Assembly: GCF_004683865.2 (NCBI RefSeq)
Contig: NZ_CP038439.1
Coordinates: 169,501-233,500, forward strand
DNA: 64,000 nucleotides
Direction: 5' to 3'
From: Paracoccus liaowanqingii
GTDB lineage: Bacteria > Pseudomonadota > Alphaproteobacteria > Rhodobacterales > Rhodobacteraceae
Positions 57,824 through 64,000 of the stretch are shown piece by piece. The first letter of the stretch is position 1. Every line of letters begins with the position of its first letter. The position numbers and the translations under genes were made by a program. The notes beneath the pieces are model-generated. The model had not been told where the DNA came from, did no database searches, and saw only the letters and a list, made by a program, of their open reading frames with translations.

Positions 57824-59917
57824 ATGCGAATGATCCACGGATATGCGATGACCGCCGGGCGATCGGCCCCCCTGGGCGCGACCTTCGACGGGGCGGGGGT
57901 GAACTTCGCCCTGTTCTCGCAACATGCCGAGCGGGTGGTGCTGTGCCTCTTCGACGAGCGGAACCGCGAAACCCGGGTCGACCTGCCCGAACGCGACGGC
58001 CATGTCTGGCACGGCCACATCGCCGGGCTGGCGCCGGGGCAGCGCTATGGCTACCGGGTCCACGGCCCCTACCTGCCGGCCGAGGGGCACCGCTTCAACC
58101 CCAACAAGCTGCTCATCGACCCCTATGCCAAGCGGCTGACCGGCAGGCCCGCCGCCCATGACGCGCTGTTCGGCTATCGCGCGGGGCGGCCCGACGCCGA
58201 CCTGACCTTCGACCGCCGCGACAGCGCCCCCCACATGCCCCGGTCGGTGGTCGTGGATCCCAGCTTTGCCTGGGGCGAGGACCGCCCCCTGCGCCGCCCC
58301 CTGTCCGAGACGGTCATCTACGAGGCGCATGTGAAGGGCCTGACCGCCGGGCGCCCCGACATTCCCCATCGCGGCAGCTACCTGGCCATGGCCTCGGACC
58401 CGATGCTGGAACATCTGACGCGGCTAGGCGTCACCGCGATCGAGCTGATGCCCGTCCACGCCTTCGCCGACGACCGCTTCCTGACCGACAAGGGGCTGAC
58501 GAACTACTGGGGCTACATGAGCTGCGCCTTCTTCGCGCCCGAGCCGCGCTACATGCAGACGGGCGAGATCGCCGAGTTCCAGCAGATGGTCGCGCGCTTT
58601 CACACGGCGGGGATCGAGGTGATCCTGGACGTGGTCTACAACCACACCGCCGAGGGCAACGAGCTGGGCCCGACCCTGTCCTTCCGGGGGCTGGACAATG
58701 CCGCCTACTACCGGCTGGCCGAGGATCCGCGCTTCTACGTCAACGACGCGGGCACCGGCAACGTGCTGGACCTGGACAGCCCCTTCACGCTGCGGCTGGT
58801 AATGGACAGCCTGCGCTATTGGGTCGAGGTGATGCATGTCGACGGCTTCCGCTTCGACCTGGCCTCGGTCCTGGGGCGCACGCGCGGGGTCTTCGACCGC
58901 GACGCGCCGCTGTTCCGGGCGATCCGGCAGGATCCGGTGCTGAACCGCGTCAAGCTGATCTCCGAGCCTTGGGACATCGGTCCCGGCGGCTATCAGCTGG
59001 GCGCCTATCCCGCGCCCTTCGCGGAATGGAACGACCGCTTCCGCGACCAGGTGCGCAGCTTCTGGCGGGGCGATCCGGGGCGGATCGGCAAGCTGGCCAA
59101 GCGCGTGGCGGGATCGGCGGCGCGCTTCGACCATGACGGCCGGGCGGCGACAAGCTCGGTCAACTTCGTGGCGGCCCATGACGGCTTCACGCTGATGGAC
59201 ACGGTCAGCTATGCCGACAAGCACAACGAGGCCAATGGCGAGGAGAACCGCGACGGCCATAACCACAACCTGTCCGACAACATGGGGGTCGAGGGGCCGA
59301 CGGACGATCCCGCCATCCTGGCCCGCCGCGACCGCCGCCGCCGCAACCTGATCGCCACGCTGATGCTGTCGCAGGGCACGCCGATGCTGCTGGCGGGCGA
59401 CGAGCTGGGCAATTCGCAGGGCGGCAACAACAACGCCTATGCCCAGGACAATCCCACGGGCTGGGTCGATTGGGACGCTGCCGATCCCGCCTTCCTGGGC
59501 TTCGTGCGGCGGGTCATCGCCTTTCGCGCCGCCCATCCGATCCTGCGGCAGCGGCGCTTCCTGCACAGCCAGCCGCGGGCGCAGGACGGGCTGCCCGACC
59601 TCTTCTGGCGCCGCGCCGACGGGGCGCCCATGACGACCGCCGACTGGAACGACCCCGACCGCCGCCTGCTGGCGGCCGAGATGCGCATGGCCTCGGGGAC
59701 GCCCGCCTATGCGGCGCTGCCCGGCGCGGTCTTTCTGGTCTTTAACAACGGCCCCAAGGCGCAGGTGGTCCTGCCCGAGGCCGCGCAGGGCGCGTGGCGC
59801 CGCCGTCTGGACAGCGCGCGCGACGATGCGGTGGACGATCCGGGCGGGCTGTCCGCGCTGATCTCTGCCGACAGCGTGGCGGCCTTCGTGCTGGCGGTTC
59901 CCGACGATCCGGCGTGA
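57824..59917 (+). CDS. glgX: Glycogen debranching enzyme GlgX
   Basis: A 697-residue GH13 isoamylase-type enzyme that hydrolyses alpha-1,6 bonds of limit dextrins. The N-terminal CBM48 region starts SAPLGATFDGAGVNFALFS. Barrel motifs are DVVYNHTAEGNELGPTLSFR, VDGFRFDLASVLGRTR (nucleophile), KLISEPWDIGPGGYQ (acid) and VNFVAAHDGFTLMDTVSY. Start is uncertain among ATGs 57824, 57830 and 57848. It follows glgA by 82 bp. Confidence 0.93.
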   Translation: MRMIHGYAMTAGRSAPLGATFDGAGVNFALFSQHAERVVLCLFDERNRETRVDLPERDGHVWHGHIAGLAPGQRYGYRVHGPYLPAEGHRFNPNKLLIDPYAKRLTGRPAAHDALFGYRAGRPDADLTFDRRDSAPHMPRSVVVDPSFAWGEDRPLRRPLSETVIYEAHVKGLTAGRPDIPHRGSYLAMASDPMLEHLTRLGVTAIELMPVHAFADDRFLTDKGLTNYWGYMSCAFFAPEPRYMQTGEIAEFQQMVARFHTAGIEVILDVVYNHTAEGNELGPTLSFRGLDNAAYYRLAEDPRFYVNDAGTGNVLDLDSPFTLRLVMDSLRYWVEVMHVDGFRFDLASVLGRTRGVFDRDAPLFRAIRQDPVLNRVKLISEPWDIGPGGYQLGAYPAPFAEWNDRFRDQVRSFWRGDPGRIGKLAKRVAGSAARFDHDGRAATSSVNFVAAHDGFTLMDTVSYADKHNEANGEENRDGHNHNLSDNMGVEGPTDDPAILARRDRRRRNLIATLMLSQGTPMLLAGDELGNSQGGNNNAYAQDNPTGWVDWDAADPAFLGFVRRVIAFRAAHPILRQRRFLHSQPRAQDGLPDLFWRRADGAPMTTADWNDPDRRLLAAEMRMASGTPAYAALPGAVFLVFNNGPKAQVVLPEAAQGAWRRRLDSARDDAVDDPGGLSALISADSVAAFVLAVPDDPA

Positions 59918-59931
59918 TCGTTTCGCCGCCG

Positions 59932-59999
59932 CCCGTCCCTTGGGCAGTTCCGGGCGGGCAAAGCCCTGCCGGGCGCGCAAACCCGCTGCCCGGGACGGG
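59932..59999 (+). promoter_or_regulatory. Long structured element between glgX and glgP
   Basis: CCCGTCCC (59932-59939) pairs perfectly with GGGACGGG (59992-59999). GGGCAG (59942-59947) pairs with CTGCCC (59986-59991). Together they give a 14-bp arm broken by a two-base bulge, enclosing 38 nt with further GC pairing. No long T-tract follows directly. It may be an intra-operon attenuator or an mRNA-processing structure setting the glgX:glgP ratio. Confidence 0.5.
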
Positions 60000-60096
60000 A
60001 AGCAAACCGGGGCTTTTCAACTTTGCCGAAAGCTGTCACCACGTTCACGGCAAATGATCGCGCCGCACGGCGTGACGGACATGCGAAAGGCCGAAT

Positions 60097-62484
<2,388 letters not shown>

Positions 62485-62486
62485 CG

Positions 62487-62518
62487 GACAGCGCCCCCGC
62501 CGTGGCGGGGGCGCTGTC
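62487..62518 (+). terminator. Bidirectional terminator after glgP
   Basis: A perfect 15-bp inverted repeat, GACAGCGCCCCCGCC and GGCGGGGGCGCTGTC, separated by GT, lies 2 bp after the glgP stop. There is no T-tract on either side. The symmetry and position between convergent genes suit a two-way terminator, or an RNA 3'-end stabiliser. Confidence 0.7.
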
Positions 62519-62539
62519 GGCGGCGCTGAGGGTGCCGCG

Positions 62540-63276
62540 CTAGCGGGCCAGCCCGATGCGGGCCGCGGCGCGGCGCTCCAGCCCCTGGAAGCCCGCATGG
62601 ATCAGCACGGCGATGATGCCCACGACCATGCCCCCCTGCAGCACGAAGGCGGTGTTGGCGGACAGAAGCCCGGCGATGATGACCTCGCCCAGGGTCCGCG
62701 CCGCGACGGTCGAGCCGATGGTCGCCGTGCCGAGCGAGATCACCGCCGTCAGCCGCATCCCCCCCAGGATCACCGGCAGGGCCAGCGGCAGGTCGACCTG
62801 CATCAGCCGCTGCCGGGGGTCAGGCCCATGCCGCGCGCGGCCTCGGCCACGTTCGGCGGCTGGCCGGTCAGGCCCGCCAGCGTGTTCTCGAACACCGGCA
62901 GCAGGCCATAGAGGAACAGCGCGACCAGCGTCGGACCCGCGCCGAAGCCCATGATCGGGACGGCCAGCGCCAGCACCGCGACGGGCGGGAAGGTCTGGCC
63001 CACGCTGGTGATCGTGCGCGCCAGCGGCAGGAACTCGCGCCCCGAGGGGCGGGTGACCAGCACCGCCAGCACCAGGGCCACCGCCGTCGAGGCCAACACC
63101 GCGATCCCCACCAGCGCCAGATGCGACAGGGTCAGCGACCAGAGCGGCGTCTGCACGTAGATCGCGGGCGCGTCGTTGCGGGTGAAGGGGTCGAACAGCG
63201 GCGCGAAGCTTTCGGGACGAGCCAGGAAGGCCAGCAGGACCAGCAGCGCCGCCCCCAGCAGGATCCGCCCCGTCAT
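62540..63276 (-). pseudogene. Osmoprotectant (glycine betaine type) ABC transporter permease, one-base frameshift
   Basis: A permease of the OpuCB/ProW-like type with about six membrane segments. From ATG 63276 the frame reads through PTLVALFLYGLLPVFENTLA and ARGMGLTP, then hits a stop after a run of five G (62815-62819, five C in sense). One added C restores RQRLMQVDLPLALPVILGGM and the EAA-loop continuation, ending RRAAARIGLAR. The corrected length would be 245 residues. It overlaps the ATPase gene by four bases. The pattern matches the cobG and cobN defects. Confidence 0.83.
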
Positions 63277-64000
63277 TCCGCCGCCCGCGCCGGAGGCGCC
63301 GCCTGCGCCCGCAGCGCCGCCAAGGTGATGACGCCGCCGCCCTCGACCGGCAGGGCGTCGCGCCCGCTCCACAGGCATTCGGCCAGTGCGTCGCGCAGGC
63401 TGGCGTCGCGGGGGATGGCCGGGCCCGCGGCATGGCCCTCGGCCGCCAGCGCGAAGGCCGGGGTCAGGGACAGCAGGTGGAAGGGCCGCTGGTCCGATCC
63501 GATCAGGTCGCGCACGAAGGGGGTGGCGGGGGCGGTCAGGATCTCGGACGGGGGCGCGTACTGGACCAGGCGCCCCTTGTCCATGACGGCGATGCGGTCG
63601 CCCAGGGACACCGCCTCTTCCATGTCATGGGTGACCAGAATCAGCGTCGTGCCCAAGCGGCGCTGGATGTCGCGCAGATCGGCCTGCGCCTTGGCGCGGA
63701 TCACCGGGTCCAGCGCCCCGAAGGGCTCGTCCATCAAGAGCAGGTCGGGCTTGGCCGCCAGGGCGCGGGCCACGCCCACGCGCTGCTGCTGGCCCCCCGA
63801 CAGGTCGAAGGGCATGCGGTCGCGGAAGGCGTCGGGCTCCATCTGGAACAGCGACAGCAGCTCGTCCACCCGATCGCGGATCTTGTCCGCAGGCCAGCCC
63901 AGAAGGCGCGGGACGGTACCGATGTTCTGCGCCACGGTGCGATGCGGGAACAGGCCGTGCCCCTGGATCGCATAGCCGATGCGGCGGCGCAGCAGATGGG
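63273..64000 (-). CDS. Osmoprotectant ABC transporter ATP-binding protein, 5' part outside window
   Basis: The C-terminal 242 codons of a ProV/OpuCA-like ATPase. Visible features are an upstream IGYAIQGHGLFPHRTVAQNI Q-loop region, signature LSGGQQQRVGVARAL, Walker B LLLMDEPFGALDP and H-loop ILVTHDMEEAV. The tail after the ATPase resembles a single degenerate CBS unit (SLRDALAECLWSGRDALPVE) instead of the usual two. Walker A lies beyond the window edge. The ligand is inferred from the family to be a quaternary ammonium osmoprotectant. Confidence 0.88.
   Translation of the reverse strand, partial: HLLRRRIGYAIQGHGLFPHRTVAQNIGTVPRLLGWPADKIRDRVDELLSLFQMEPDAFRDRMPFDLSGGQQQRVGVARALAAKPDLLLMDEPFGALDPVIRAKAQADLRDIQRRLGTTLILVTHDMEEAVSLGDRIAVMDKGRLVQYAPPSEILTAPATPFVRDLIGSDQRPFHLLSLTPAFALAAEGHAAGPAIPRDASLRDALAECLWSGRDALPVEGGGVITLAALRAQAAPPARAAE

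Overview
The window is very G+C-rich, densely coding alphaproteobacterial chromosome. The gene content points to the Rhodobacteraceae/Paracoccaceae: a form IC (red-type) RuBisCO operon with cbbX, the flaF-flbT flagellin regulators, an aerobic cob pathway with cobalamin riboswitches, and a glg cluster. A Paracoccus-like organism fits best, but the genus is not proven by the sequence alone. No rRNA, tRNA, CRISPR array, transposase or phage gene was seen.

Layout. 1-2902: glycine cleavage genes gcvT-gcvH-gcvP (leftward, gcvP cut by the window edge) behind a tandem glycine riboswitch. 3064-6905: a sulfotransferase/GT90 fusion, an orphan ABC ATPase and an atypical SDR. 7014-13740: leftward Calvin-cycle operon cbbF-cbbP-cbbL-cbbS-cbbX-rpe with divergent cbbR. 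14065-19535: flagellar genes (flgD and fliK leftward; a FlgJ-like protein, a FlgN-like protein, fliC, flaF, flbT and a DUF1217 protein rightward). 19753-23091: carB. 23092-25285: a low-G+C gene with a nuclease-like N-terminus and an orphan BrnA-type antitoxin. 25417-40344: cobalamin biosynthesis in three leftward blocks (cbiM-cobF; cobL-cobE-cobM-cobB; DUF1636-cobW-cobN-cobG-cobH-cobI-cobJ) plus rightward cobK and cobO, with two B12 riboswitches. 40445-42651: trehalose genes otsB-otsA. 42832-42924: a two-hairpin sRNA with CCTCCTCC loops (cuckoo/CcsR type). 42941-46468: aroQ, an asparaginase, a DUF924 protein and a pirin. 46622-50877: a probable quinone/aromatic detoxification set (MhqO-hydrolase fusion, FMN reductase, second MhqO-like dioxygenase, LysR regulator). 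51124-62484: alpha-glucosidase and the glycogen cluster glgB-glgC-glgA-glgX-glgP. 62540-64000: osmoprotectant ABC transporter genes, cut by the window edge.

Together the genes describe a flexible heterotroph/autotroph that fixes CO2, stores glycogen and trehalose, makes B12 aerobically and swims. Three genes (cobN, cobG and the osmoprotectant permease) are each broken by exactly one missing base inside a poly-C/G run, and otsA probably has the same defect at its 5' end. The shared signature argues for homopolymer undercalling in the sequence rather than four independent mutations, and it matters for any claim that this organism lacks B12 synthesis.

The most novel-looking material is the low-G+C gene at 23092-24675, the sulfotransferase/GT90 fusion, the dioxygenase-hydrolase fusion, a possible small ORF between cbbL and cbbS, and a repeated hairpin-plus-GATATTT intergenic element present five times.
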